Below are positions 1 to 6,005 of a DNA stretch of 14,679 nucleotides, in pieces. The stretch lies in assembly GCF_003471165.1 (NCBI RefSeq), contig NZ_QRIL01000040.1, positions 1 through 14,679 on the forward strand, written 5' to 3'. How positions within the stretch are numbered: position 1 is the stretch's first letter; each line of letters starts with the position of its first letter. The translations under genes were made by a program, and so were the position numbers. Source of the DNA: Ruminococcus sp. AM22-13 (GTDB lineage Bacteria > Bacillota > Clostridia > Lachnospirales > Lachnospiraceae). Below the pieces are notes generated by a model. That model had not been told where the DNA came from. It worked only from the letters and a program-made list of their open reading frames with translations, and ran no database searches.

Positions 1-168
1 TTTCTTTTCCATCATCTTGAGCTTACCCGGAAAGAATTCAGGGTCAGAGAAGTCTTCAATCATATGCCAGCGTTTCACGTTGTTGCGGGCATAGCAATAT
101 GTACACCCCACTGTGCAGCTAATGACGATATTCATGTTCTGAATCTGATCTTTGATACAAATACTCAT
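1..168 (-). CDS. Radical SAM protein, N-terminal part (gene runs off left edge)
   Basis: Only the first 56 codons lie in the window. Residues 18-25 read CTVGCTYC, a CxxxCxxC motif that binds the 4Fe-4S cluster of radical SAM enzymes, followed by YARNN. Such enzymes cleave S-adenosylmethionine to start radical chemistry; the substrate here cannot be read. The ATG at 168-166 overlaps the stop of the upstream MarR gene (ATGA), so the two are almost certainly translated together from one mRNA. I infer that this belongs to the 'radical SAM mobile pair' group, in which a MarR regulator precedes two radical SAM genes; the second enzyme would lie to the left of the window. The radical SAM call is firm, the subfamily call is not. 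Confidence 0.8.
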   Translation of the reverse strand, partial: MSICIKDQIQNMNIVISCTVGCTYCYARNNVKRWHMIEDFSDPEFFPGKLKMMEKK

Positions 169-602
169 GACTTCTGCCACTCCTCAAGATTCTTTCTGAT
201 GCGGTCGAGGCATTCCTCAAACCGGGTAATTTCTTCCTCTGAAAAACCTTTGTAATAAATACTGCCCATCTCATCAGATACAGAATCGTACTCGCCCTTT
301 AAGGCATGTGCTTTCTCAGTCAGAAACAGGAGTGTTTTCCTTTTGTCCGTTTCAGACTGAACACGGCTTATCAGCCCTTGATTTTCCATTCTTTCCAGCA
401 TCGTAGTAAGAGATGTTATCGCTAATCCGCATTTAGTCGAGAGTGACCTGATTGAGATACCATCCTCCTGCCACAGCACATAAAGAATACGCCCCTGAGC
501 TCCATTAAATGCATCAATATTCTTTTCACTGAGAATTTTCTCGAAAATCCGGTCTCCAAGCTGTTTTATTTTGGTGACAAGAAATCCTCCATTCATTTCC
601 AT
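165..602 (-). CDS. MarR family transcriptional regulator
   Basis: This 145-residue protein has the normal MarR length and a winged helix-turn-helix: residues about 52-75 contain SIRSLSTKCGLAITSLTTML, followed by a wing region ISRVQSETDKRKTLLFLT with the DxRxxxxxLT-type pattern of the family. The start at 602 has GGAG seven bases upstream; an in-frame ATG two codons later is less well spaced. The stop overlaps the start of the radical SAM gene by four bases. The promoter region carries a 14-bp inverted repeat, one arm between -35 and -10 and the other at the ribosome binding site, so autorepression is likely. It matches what I recall of the MarR regulators that travel with radical SAM pairs. 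The ligand is unknown. Confidence 0.88.
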   Translation of the reverse strand: MEMNGGFLVTKIKQLGDRIFEKILSEKNIDAFNGAQGRILYVLWQEDGISIRSLSTKCGLAITSLTTMLERMENQGLISRVQSETDKRKTLLFLTEKAHALKGEYDSVSDEMGSIYYKGFSEEEITRFEECLDRIRKNLEEWQKS

Positions 603-605
603 ACA

Positions 606-653
606 AAAGCTCCTATATAGTAGTTTATTAAAAACATATTATATAGGAGCTTT
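606..653 (-). promoter_or_regulatory. 14-bp inverted repeat, probable MarR operator
   Basis: Arms at 606-619 and 640-653 are perfectly complementary over 14 bp, with a 20-bp spacer. The right arm lies inside the promoter spacer and the left arm covers the AGGAG of the marR-like gene. Binding at either arm could block transcription, and pairing in the mRNA would need transcription from upstream of 653. Operator function is inferred. Confidence 0.7.
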
Positions 654-661
654 ATTGTCAA
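633..661 (-). promoter_or_regulatory. Sigma-A type promoter for the MarR/radical SAM operon
   Basis: On the minus strand TTGACA (661-656) is followed after 17 bp by TATGTT (638-633). The transcript would begin about 25 bases before the MarR start codon. A TATAAT-like string nearer the -35 has only a 12-bp spacer and is less likely. Confidence 0.6.
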
Positions 662-720
662 CAGGTTATATGTCTTAATAGGTAAATTCCATTTTTTTCA
701 ATTCTCCAAACTGGAAGTTA

Positions 721-1059
721 TCACTCTGTCAGTCGATTCTCTTCGCCCCAGACACAGAGCTGATCCAGCACAGTCATGAGCGATTTTCCTCGTTCCGAAA
801 GCGTATATTCCACCTTCGGCGGGATCTGCGGATACTCGGTGCGGACGATCAGTTTATCTGCTTCCAACTCCTTGAGATTAGTGCTGAGAGTCTTGTCGGA
901 AATGGTTTTCAGATACCGTTTCAGCTCATTGAACCGCACGGTTTCAAACTCCATCAGGCAGTAGAGAATGACCATCTTGTGCTTGCCGGAGATCAGAGAC
1001 AGCGTGTAGGCAAAGCCGGTGTCCTCAAAATTAGCATTCTCGATATAATTCTTTATCAT
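721..1059 (-). CDS. HxlR family transcriptional regulator
   Basis: The protein is 112 residues from the ATG at 1059. That start has AGGAGA eight bases upstream; the longer frame from 1089 has no ribosome binding site and begins inside the putative operator. HxlR hallmarks are visible: SLISGKHKMVILYCL, then RFNELKRYLKTISDKTLSTNLKELEADKLIVR (winged helix) and PPKVEYTLSERGKSLMTVLDQLCVWG. Many redox-sensing HxlR proteins have an N-terminal Cys in a CPV motif; here that position reads DTGFAYTL and no Cys is present, so a YodB-type thiol switch at that place is unlikely. It is divergent from the flavin reductase-like gene and probably controls it. Confidence 0.9.
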   Translation of the reverse strand: MIKNYIENANFEDTGFAYTLSLISGKHKMVILYCLMEFETVRFNELKRYLKTISDKTLSTNLKELEADKLIVRTEYPQIPPKVEYTLSERGKSLMTVLDQLCVWGEENRLTE

Positions 1060-1074
1060 TTCGCTTTCTCCTAA

Positions 1075-1087
1075 GATAGTACCTATC
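1075..1087. promoter_or_regulatory. Short palindrome GATAG-TAC-CTATC, candidate HxlR operator
   Basis: A perfect 5-bp inverted repeat with a 3-bp centre lies just upstream of the HxlR ribosome binding site. A second AGTAC occurs at 1097-1101, next to the -35 of the divergent promoter. Placement between the two divergent genes suggests an operator, but this is inference. Confidence 0.45.
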
Positions 1088-1101
1088 ATAATAGTCAGTA
1101 C

Positions 1102-1129
1102 TTGAATTTCTGTTTTGCTCGGTTATAAT
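1102..1129 (+). promoter_or_regulatory. Promoter for the flavin reductase-like gene
   Basis: TTGAAT (1102-1107) and TATAAT (1124-1129) are separated by 16 bp and lie about 50 bases before the start at 1180. Confidence 0.6.
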
Positions 1130-1179
1130 TATAAGCAGGATGAACAGTCCTGTCAATCTGATCACAAGGAGAAGTTATC

Positions 1180-1746
1180 ATGAGAACAAAACTGAAAATC
1201 ACCGAAGGCATTTTCCCGATGCCGGTTCTGATGGTTGCGACTTATAACGAGGACGGCAGCGTGAATGTCATGAATGCTGCTTGGGGAACGATGCAGGAGC
1301 GGGATACCGTTGCTCTGAATCTCACCGAAACCCACAAGACCGTGCAGAACATCAAGGCGCGGGGTGCGTTTACCGTCAGCATTGCCGATGCCGAGCACAT
1401 CGTCGAATCGGATTATTTCGGCGTAGAGTCCGGCAACAAGGTCGCCGACAAATTTGCCCGCAGCGGTCTGACCACAAGCAAAGCCGAAAGCGTGGACGCG
1501 CCGGTCATCAACGAGTTCCCGATTTGCCTAGAGTGCAGGTTCATCGAGTATCAAAACAATGAATACGGATGCGGTGTCATCGGCAAGGTGGTCAATGTCA
1601 CTGCCAATGAAAGCGTTATGGTGGATGGAAAAATTGATATGTCCAAGGTCAACGCCATCGCATTTGACCCATACACCCACGGCTATTATAAAGTCACCGA
1701 GCGTGTGGGCGAAGCATTCCGAGATGGCTTAAAGCTGAAAAAGTAA
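1180..1746 (+). CDS. Flavin reductase-like (FMN-binding split barrel) protein
   Basis: This 188-residue protein begins with FPMPVLMVATYNEDGSVNVMNAAWG, the typical opening of the flavin reductase/DIM6-NTAB split-barrel family, and continues with LNLTETHKTVQNIKARGAFTVSI. The fold binds FMN and usually reduces or carries flavin in the cytoplasm; the partner cannot be told. AAGGAG lies eight bases before the ATG. It is divergent from an HxlR regulator, a common pairing for flavin-dependent oxidoreductases. Base composition is distinctly richer in G+C than its neighbours (many GCC, GGC and CGC codons between 1340 and 1500), a sign of transfer from a different background. A long hairpin follows the stop. 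Confidence 0.88.
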   Translation: MRTKLKITEGIFPMPVLMVATYNEDGSVNVMNAAWGTMQERDTVALNLTETHKTVQNIKARGAFTVSIADAEHIVESDYFGVESGNKVADKFARSGLTTSKAESVDAPVINEFPICLECRFIEYQNNEYGCGVIGKVVNVTANESVMVDGKIDMSKVNAIAFDPYTHGYYKVTERVGEAFRDGLKLKK

Positions 1747-1755
1747 GGTATGCAG

Positions 1756-1789
1756 AGAAGGAGCTTTCGCATAAGCGAAGGCTCCTTCT
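1756..1789 (+). terminator. Hairpin after the flavin reductase-like gene
   Basis: A 15-bp stem with a single T-G wobble (1756-1770 with 1775-1789) closes an ATAA loop ten bases after the stop. The tract that follows is TTAAAATATG, a poor T run, so termination may be inefficient, but the position and stem strength fit an intrinsic terminator. Confidence 0.7.
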
Positions 1790-1820
1790 TAAAATATGTG
1801 GATTTCACAAATCCCGATTT

Positions 1821-2246
1821 CTATTTTTGTTTCCATAGCATAGTGTACTCTTTTTCACCAGTATCTTCATCCAAATCTTCACATTGAATAATGAACCCTT
1901 CTCTTTGGTAAAAAGAAATTGCTCTGGCATTCTTCTGATATACATTTAATCGTAAGCTGACTTTTTTATTCTTAATATAATCCAATAAAAGTTTACCTAT
2001 GCCACATGACTGCATTTCATCAGAGACAAAAATACCTTCGATATATTCAGCATTTAGTCCCACAAATCCTTGTATCATTTTATCCACTTCAAACACATAG
2101 ACTTCGGATTGTGACATCATTTCTTTTACTAATTCATAATTACTTTTCCAGTATTGATTGGAAATAAAATAATGTGCTTTCAGATTTGTCTTTAACCATA
2201 TGTCAGCGACTCTATCGATATCTCTGTTCAGCAACTTTCTAATCAT
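1821..2246 (-). CDS. GNAT family N-acetyltransferase, YiaC-like
   Basis: The start chosen at 2246 gives 141 residues and has GGAG ten bases upstream; the ATG eight codons earlier sits directly against an AAAGG and is unlikely. The protein has the GNAT acetyl-CoA loop QSCGIGK at residues 79-85 and the C-terminal NVYQKNARAISFYQREGFII pattern. The N-terminal half (IWLKTNLKAHYFI, then QYW) closely follows the layout of E. coli YiaC, a small protein lysine acetyltransferase. Residues DTGEKEYTMLWKQ end the protein. The real acceptor is unknown. It stands alone; the upstream 40 bases contain a TGATAGAAT sequence that could be an extended -10. The AAATCCCGATTT motif sits just past its stop. Confidence 0.88.
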   Translation of the reverse strand: MIRKLLNRDIDRVADIWLKTNLKAHYFISNQYWKSNYELVKEMMSQSEVYVFEVDKMIQGFVGLNAEYIEGIFVSDEMQSCGIGKLLLDYIKNKKVSLRLNVYQKNARAISFYQREGFIIQCEDLDEDTGEKEYTMLWKQK

Positions 2247-2479
2247 AACAAATATTCTCCACAACAACATCCTTTATGCTTTTCTCTTTTATCTATTCTA
2301 TCACAAGCTTACCATTAATCATCGATTTTTTGATATTTTTTCTTTTACCCCACTGTAAAACAGCCTCTGAGCGTTTCGTTATATAGAGTGGTACAAATAC
2401 AGAGCAAAACTAAAATGTTAGCTGGAAATTGATCATTTTGAATAGAATTTCATGTCACGAACGTGATTAGAAAATAACA

Positions 2480-2525
2480 AAAGCGTTCGTTGTCAGCTAA
2501 TCCAGCTAACATTTTCGAACGCTTT
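2480..2525 (-). terminator. Hairpin downstream of the tRNA remnant
   Basis: Read on the minus strand, AAAGCGTTCG (2525-2516) pairs with CGAACGCTTT (2489-2480). Inside it GTTAGCT pairs with AGCTGAC across a 5-base loop with one wobble. The hairpin is followed by TGTTATTTTC. It lies just past the tRNA 3' end, so it could be that tRNA's old terminator; the repeats may equally be recombinase arm sites. Confidence 0.5.
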
Positions 2526-2531
2526 GAAGCC

Positions 2532-2573
2532 CGTCGCCAAGAGGATTTGAACCTCCGACCCCTTGCTTAGGAG
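2532..2573 (-). tRNA. 3' fragment of tRNA-Arg(CCT), probable attachment-site remnant
   Basis: On the minus strand the sequence runs CTCCTAA (a seven-base anticodon loop with CCT), the 3' half of the anticodon stem GCAAG, a variable loop, a complete T arm (GGAGG-TTCAAAT-CCTCT), the acceptor 3' strand TGGCGAC and G. The bases before the loop (CTCGAG) do not pair with GCAAG, and no acceptor 5' strand GTCGCCA or D arm is found, so only the part from the anticodon loop onward exists. No CCA is encoded. Site-specific integrases that use tRNA genes leave exactly such a 3' duplicate at one end of the inserted element. No integrase is in the window. The fragment cannot be a working tRNA. Confidence 0.75.
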
Positions 2574-2694
2574 CTCGAGATACCACTGTAAATACATACA
2601 ATGATTAGTCAACCTAAGTCAAGGAAATCCTTGGTTTTCCTAACTATTCTGTTACTCCCTGTCAAAATAAGAAAACCTGTTTTCATCTCTGTAA

Positions 2695-2730
2695 AGCACC
2701 TTTCGGTGCTCGTCCGGTGCTCGGAGCACC
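2695..2730. repeat. Alternating AGCACC/GGTGCT hairpin pair
   Basis: Four six-base words occur in the order AGCACC, GGTGCT, GGTGCT, AGCACC, with gaps of 4, 5 and 3 bases. Each neighbouring complementary pair can form a tight hairpin. The patch is much more GC-rich than its surroundings. Function unknown. Confidence 0.5.
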
Positions 2731-2996
2731 CGGAGGATATAACCATTCCGTTCCATCAAGTTCACTCAGTTGGCCACCATTACGATTCAGCTTCGTAACA
2801 ATGATCACTTGGTTTTCTTATTAGATTAACTATATTATAACGTGCTGTAGGTCGGATGTCGATGATTTTTTGACCATATTTTACTCGGATTTACTTACTG
2901 CTACTTCTAGATAAAAAGATGGAAGCAGTTGCTCCGTACTTCCCCATTTTACTGATTCAGCCATACATCATTTTTGCTCATACTATTTTCTCCATA

Positions 2997-3836
2997 TTAT
3001 TTTTCAAACTCTGGTTTCCAGTTTGCAAACTGTACAAGCTGTTCATCCGTGCGGTGATAATATCTTTCATTCTTGTCCAGCTTTGCAATCTGTTCCATTT
3101 CTTCATCTGTTAATGCAAAATCAAAGATATCCATATTGTCCTTAATGTGTTCTGCATTTTTACTTCCAGGAATTACAACAAATCCCATCTGAGTATGCCA
3201 ACGGAGAATAACCTGTGCAGGTGTTTTTCCATATTTTTTGCCAAGTCCTGCAAATACCAACTCATTCATTAATGCTGTATCTCCATGTCCCAGCGGATAC
3301 CAGCTCATAAGCTTAATTCCATATTTGTCTAAAGTTACACGAAGTTCTTTCTGTGTGAAATATGGATGTGCTTCCACCTGAATAAACTGAGGTACAATTT
3401 TCCACTTTGTTTCCAACTCTTCCATATATTTTCCTTCAAAATTCGAGATACCAATGGATTTTGCTTTGCCCTCTCTATACGCTTTTTCAAGCATTCTGTA
3501 TCCGGCAAGCCAGTTGCCTGCAGGCTGGTGTATATAAAGTAAATCCACATAATCAACACCAAGTCTTTCTAGAGTTTCTTCTACAGTATTCTCATTTTCA
3601 TATTCACTAGCCCATATTTTTGTTGATAGAAATATATTTTTTCTGTCAATTCCACTATCCTTGATTGCTCTTCCAACTGCACGCTCATTTACATAAGCAT
3701 TTGCTGTATCAATTAGGGAATATCCCATTTTTAATGCCTCTAATGTACTTGTGTAGGCATCCTCTGGTGATAACATAAAAGTTCCTAGTCCAAGCATTGG
3801 ACATTCCAAATTGTTATTCAACTTCATATTTTCCAT
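2997..3836 (-). CDS. Aldo/keto reductase
   Basis: The protein is 279 residues from the ATG at 3836, which has AGGAGG about ten bases upstream inside the end of the preceding gene; an earlier in-frame ATG at 3869 lies within that gene. It has the complete aldo/keto reductase set: Asp43 and Tyr48 in LIDTANAY, Lys73 in STKIWAS, His103 in LLYIHQPAG, and the NADPH-binding IPGSKNAEHIKDN at about 223-235. The overall pattern (GLGTF start, LGHGD) fits the 2,5-diketogluconate reductase-like branch. It reduces an aldehyde or ketone with NADPH in the cytoplasm; the physiological substrate is not readable. It is the last gene of the flavodoxin/MerR operon, starting four bases after the previous stop, so detoxification of carbonyl compounds is a fair inference. 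Confidence 0.93.
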   Translation of the reverse strand: MENMKLNNNLECPMLGLGTFMLSPEDAYTSTLEALKMGYSLIDTANAYVNERAVGRAIKDSGIDRKNIFLSTKIWASEYENENTVEETLERLGVDYVDLLYIHQPAGNWLAGYRMLEKAYREGKAKSIGISNFEGKYMEELETKWKIVPQFIQVEAHPYFTQKELRVTLDKYGIKLMSWYPLGHGDTALMNELVFAGLGKKYGKTPAQVILRWHTQMGFVVIPGSKNAEHIKDNMDIFDFALTDEEMEQIAKLDKNERYYHRTDEQLVQFANWKPEFEK

Positions 3837-3840
3837 CTTT

Positions 3841-4395
3841 TTAGTCCTCCTGAAATTTTTCTTTATCAAGCATTTTTATTACTTTTGCCGGATTTCCAAC
3901 TGCTACTGCATAATCCGATACATCCTTTGTCACTACAGATCCAGCTCCCACAATTGCGTGTCTTCCGATACATACTCCCGGAAGTATCGTAGCTCCAGCT
4001 CCTATCCAGGCATATTCTCTTATCAGAACAGGCTTACAAGTCAGAGTACACAAATCATATGGATCATGATTATTGGAAATAAGCTGTACATTTGCAGCAA
4101 TCATAGCATTGTCTTCAATCGTTATTCTACCTCTTGCCATTGCAAGAAGATTAGAATTGATAAATACATTCCTGCCAATCTTTACGCTTCCAACACATGC
4201 TCCATTAAGCGGTGGTGATATCATACTCCCATCTCCTAGGTTATTTCCAAACAATTCCTTTAATAAATGATTATATTCATCAGTAAAAGGCATTGTATGA
4301 TTAATCTGAAATAATATTTTTGTCTGACGTTGCCCTTCTGTACTTTCTTTTATTGACGCAGTTCTTACATCAACATGTATTTCCTTGCATTCCAT
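3841..4395 (-). CDS. Hexapeptide-repeat O-acetyltransferase (maltose/galactoside type)
   Basis: From the ATG at 4395 (AGAGG nine bases upstream) the protein has 184 residues, standard for the maltose/galactoside acetyltransferase family. The other in-frame ATG at 4422 overlaps the flavodoxin gene and lacks a good site. The left-handed beta helix is built from repeats such as VKIGRNVFINSN, ITIEDNAMIAANVQL, AWIGAGATILPGVCIGRHAIVGAGSVVTKDV and ends PAKVIK. His110 in SNNHDPYD is the expected catalytic base. It moves an acetyl group from acetyl-CoA to a hydroxyl of a sugar or similar small molecule. It lies in the MerR operon between flavodoxin and aldo/keto reductase. A second, broken member of the same family sits at 5954-6346. 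Confidence 0.9.
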   Translation of the reverse strand: MECKEIHVDVRTASIKESTEGQRQTKILFQINHTMPFTDEYNHLLKELFGNNLGDGSMISPPLNGACVGSVKIGRNVFINSNLLAMARGRITIEDNAMIAANVQLISNNHDPYDLCTLTCKPVLIREYAWIGAGATILPGVCIGRHAIVGAGSVVTKDVSDYAVAVGNPAKVIKMLDKEKFQED

Positions 4396-4406
4396 TTTTC
4401 TAACCT

Positions 4407-4913
4407 CTATTTCTGTATCCATCTTTCAAGTACATCTTTCGCTTGATCTACGCTGCTTCCATGTATCGCAATGCCTTTCTCAATCACTGCACCTTTTGCA
4501 CTTTTTTTAATATCACTCTCCGTATTTGACAATCCGCTTCCTTCATGCGTACAGAATGGATGAATTTTCTTTCCTGTAAAATCATAACTTTCCAGAAAAG
4601 TATATACAGCCATTGGCATGGTTCCCCAGTAATTCGGGTATCCAAGATAAATCTCGTCATATTGATCTATGTCCTGTGGCAGATTTAGTATCTCTGGTCG
4701 TTTTCCTGTCTGTTTATCCTCTTTTGCCTGTGCAATGCAGGTATTATAATCAGCGGCATAGGGAATCTTTTGCTCGATTTTGAAAAGGTCTGCTCCTGTC
4801 ATATCAGCTATCATTTTTGCAGCTTTCTCAGTATTGCCAATCTGAATATATTTCATGGAACCGCCAAAATAATTTTCATCTGCTCTTGAATAAAATGCTA
4901 CCAGCTTTGCCAT
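4407..4913 (-). CDS. Flavodoxin family protein (second of the operon)
   Basis: The chosen ATG at 4913 has AGGAGG ten bases upstream, the GGAGG itself forming part of the last codons of merR; the product is 168 residues. It has the flavodoxin pattern: LVAFYSRADENYFGG with GNTEKAAKMIA as phosphate loop and helix 1, YDEIYLGYPNYWGTMPMAVYTFLESYDFTGKKIHPFCTHEGSG in the middle, and a final SSVDQAKDVLERWI helix. This is the flavodoxin_4-like group that binds FMN and shuttles electrons or acts as a small NAD(P)H-dependent reductase. It shares layout but limited sequence with the flavodoxin at 5319-5816. Tight spacing on both sides shows one operon. Confidence 0.92.
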   Translation of the reverse strand: MAKLVAFYSRADENYFGGSMKYIQIGNTEKAAKMIADMTGADLFKIEQKIPYAADYNTCIAQAKEDKQTGKRPEILNLPQDIDQYDEIYLGYPNYWGTMPMAVYTFLESYDFTGKKIHPFCTHEGSGLSNTESDIKKSAKGAVIEKGIAIHGSSVDQAKDVLERWIQK

Positions 4914-4918
4914 TTGTA

Positions 4919-5302
4919 CTATTCCTCCTTTGTCCATACCAGTTTTCCTGTTTTCACTGCTTCTTCATACCGTGATATCTTATAAGAAAGCCTGTCCATA
5001 GTTTCCTCTATCTGCTCTTTTTGCTTCTGAAGAATATCCATCTGCTCATTCAACAACTCAAGTCTCGCAGGTATTGTAGAATCTCCCGCCCTAAATAGCC
5101 TTTGATATTCAATCAGACTTTCTATGGGAAGTCCTGCATTTCTCATACATACTGCAAGCTCAACCCATCTAAGATCTTCTTCCTGGTAATCCCGAATTCC
5201 TCCGGATGTTCTTGTAACTTTAGGAATCACATTAACCCTCTCATAATAACGGAGGGTATCCTGTGAAATACCATATTTTTCTGACACTTCTTTTATTGTC
5301 AT
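4919..5302 (-). CDS. MerR family regulator, AdhR-like
   Basis: The 127-residue protein starts at 5302, seven bases after GGAGG; the longer frame from 5317 would swallow that site. Its N-terminal MerR helix-turn-helix reads IKEVSEKYGISQDTLRYYER, and residues 34-60 (GGIRDYQEEDLRWVELAVCMRNAGL) follow Bacillus subtilis AdhR closely. Cys52 is at the position of the reactive Cys of AdhR, which senses aldehydes and other electrophiles. A coiled dimer helix (NEQMDILQKQKEQIEETMDRL) follows. The gene lies inside the operon it probably controls, between two flavodoxin genes, and a matching operator with a 19-bp promoter spacer lies at 5839-5869. Confidence 0.92.
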   Translation of the reverse strand: MTIKEVSEKYGISQDTLRYYERVNVIPKVTRTSGGIRDYQEEDLRWVELAVCMRNAGLPIESLIEYQRLFRAGDSTIPARLELLNEQMDILQKQKEQIEETMDRLSYKISRYEEAVKTGKLVWTKEE

Positions 5303-5318
5303 ATTCTTCCTCCACAAT

Positions 5319-5816
5319 TTAAAGAAGATTTTTCACACTCTGTATCCATTCATTAATTTGTTCCTGAGGTGTCTCCAGATTACTTCCACCTGTAGAATCA
5401 AACTGTATCTGCATATCGCAAACCACATTTGCGCCTTTGCAGGCTGCTTTCATATCCTTTATTACATGCCCTGGCCAGCCACCATTTGTCATAAAAGGTA
5501 CTACTGTCTTTCCGGTAAAATCCTGTTGGTGCAGAAATGTTTTTACAGCCGGAGCCATTGTGTACCACCATGTAGGTGTCCCAACTGCGATGACATCATA
5601 ATCTGCAATATTGATATCCAGCGGTTTAATTTCAGGTTCGTATCCGCGCTGCACTTCATTCTGTCCCTGATTTACCACATCATCATAACTGCCAGAATAT
5701 GGAACTACGGTATCTATTTTTAGAATATCGCTATCAGTCTCACTCTGCAGCATTTTTGCAATTCTTTCCGTGTTTCCATTTGACCATGAATAATATATAA
5801 TCAGTAATTTCTTCAT
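5319..5816 (-). CDS. Flavodoxin family protein (first of the operon)
   Basis: The ATG at 5816 has AGGAGG eight bases upstream and gives 165 residues; a longer frame to 5897 runs through the promoter and into the intron fragment and is not credible. The FMN phosphate-binding loop is seen at residues 10-17 (SWSNGNTE), followed by ADYDVIAVGTPTWWYTMAPAVKTFLHQQDFTGKTVVPFMTNGGWPG, typical of long-gut flavodoxin_4 proteins. It is expected to carry FMN in the cytoplasm and serve as an electron carrier or small quinone/nitro reductase. It is the first gene after the MerR-type promoter and is followed 16 bases later by merR. Confidence 0.92.
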   Translation of the reverse strand: MKKLLIIYYSWSNGNTERIAKMLQSETDSDILKIDTVVPYSGSYDDVVNQGQNEVQRGYEPEIKPLDINIADYDVIAVGTPTWWYTMAPAVKTFLHQQDFTGKTVVPFMTNGGWPGHVIKDMKAACKGANVVCDMQIQFDSTGGSNLETPQEQINEWIQSVKNLL

Positions 5817-5838
5817 CTTTTTACCTCCTGTTTCGATT

Positions 5839-5869
5839 AGCATACTACTTGAAGTTAACTCCAAGTCAA
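5839..5869 (-). promoter_or_regulatory. MerR-type promoter and operator of the flavodoxin operon
   Basis: On the minus strand TTGACT (5869-5864) and TATGCT (5844-5839) are 19 bp apart, the over-long spacing typical of promoters that MerR proteins activate by twisting the DNA. The spacer region 5847-5866 is a 20-bp dyad around GTTAAC with 9 of 10 positions matching. It lies 23 bases before the flavodoxin start. Confidence 0.85.
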
Positions 5870-5889
5870 GAGCTTTTGATTTTTTCTTC

Positions 5890-6005
5890 ATAAACACTGG
5901 TATGACGCAGACTGTGGAAGACCCAAGACTCGCTACTGGCGGTTGGTTAGACCTTACCAGACAGGCATTCCACCTGCTAGACTACTCGCCCTTATCTGGG
6001 CGCAC
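5890..6005 (-). mobile_element. 5' fragment of a second group II intron
   Basis: Read on the minus strand from 6005 the sequence begins GTGCGCC, the conserved group II intron 5' end, and continues with AGCAGGTGGAATGCCTGTCTGGTAAG and a CGCCAGTAGCGAGTCTTGG-like stretch. These blocks align in the same order with the start of the complete intron at 10800 downward, but with many differences, so it is a different intron. Similarity fades near GTGTTTA at about 5890. Only about 115 bases of domain I remain; the rest of the intron, its reverse transcriptase and its 3' end are gone. It sits inside the acetyltransferase gene at 6006. Confidence 0.85.

Larger units (their letters stand above)
2271..2996. 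other. Gene-poor region with integration-site remnants
   Basis: I see no convincing gene here. From left to right the region holds AT-rich sequence upstream of the acetyltransferase (2271-2400), a cluster of inverted and direct repeats (2412-2525), the 3' part of a tRNA (2532-2573), a GC-rich patch of alternating AGCACC/GGTGCT words (2695-2730), and AT-rich sequence up to the aldo/keto reductase stop. On the minus strand one frame is open from about 2817 to 2689 (roughly 43 codons, ending GRAPKGALQR), but it has no ribosome binding site, and a different frame carries protein-like sequence around 2830-2940 interrupted by a stop. These could be decayed coding remnants of a lost mobile element. 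Confidence 0.5.

Noticed and set aside
1060..1089. Longer HxlR start at 1089
   Set aside because: It would include the palindrome and the AGGAGA site; the start at 1059 is well spaced behind that site.
2532..2605. A complete tRNA gene
   Set aside because: The anticodon stem cannot pair and the D arm and acceptor 5' strand are missing, so only the 3' part exists.
3811..4218. Plus-strand open frame of 135 codons
   Set aside because: It is the antisense of the acetyltransferase and aldo/keto reductase genes; its Cys/Ser/Tyr-rich text is typical of shadow frames.
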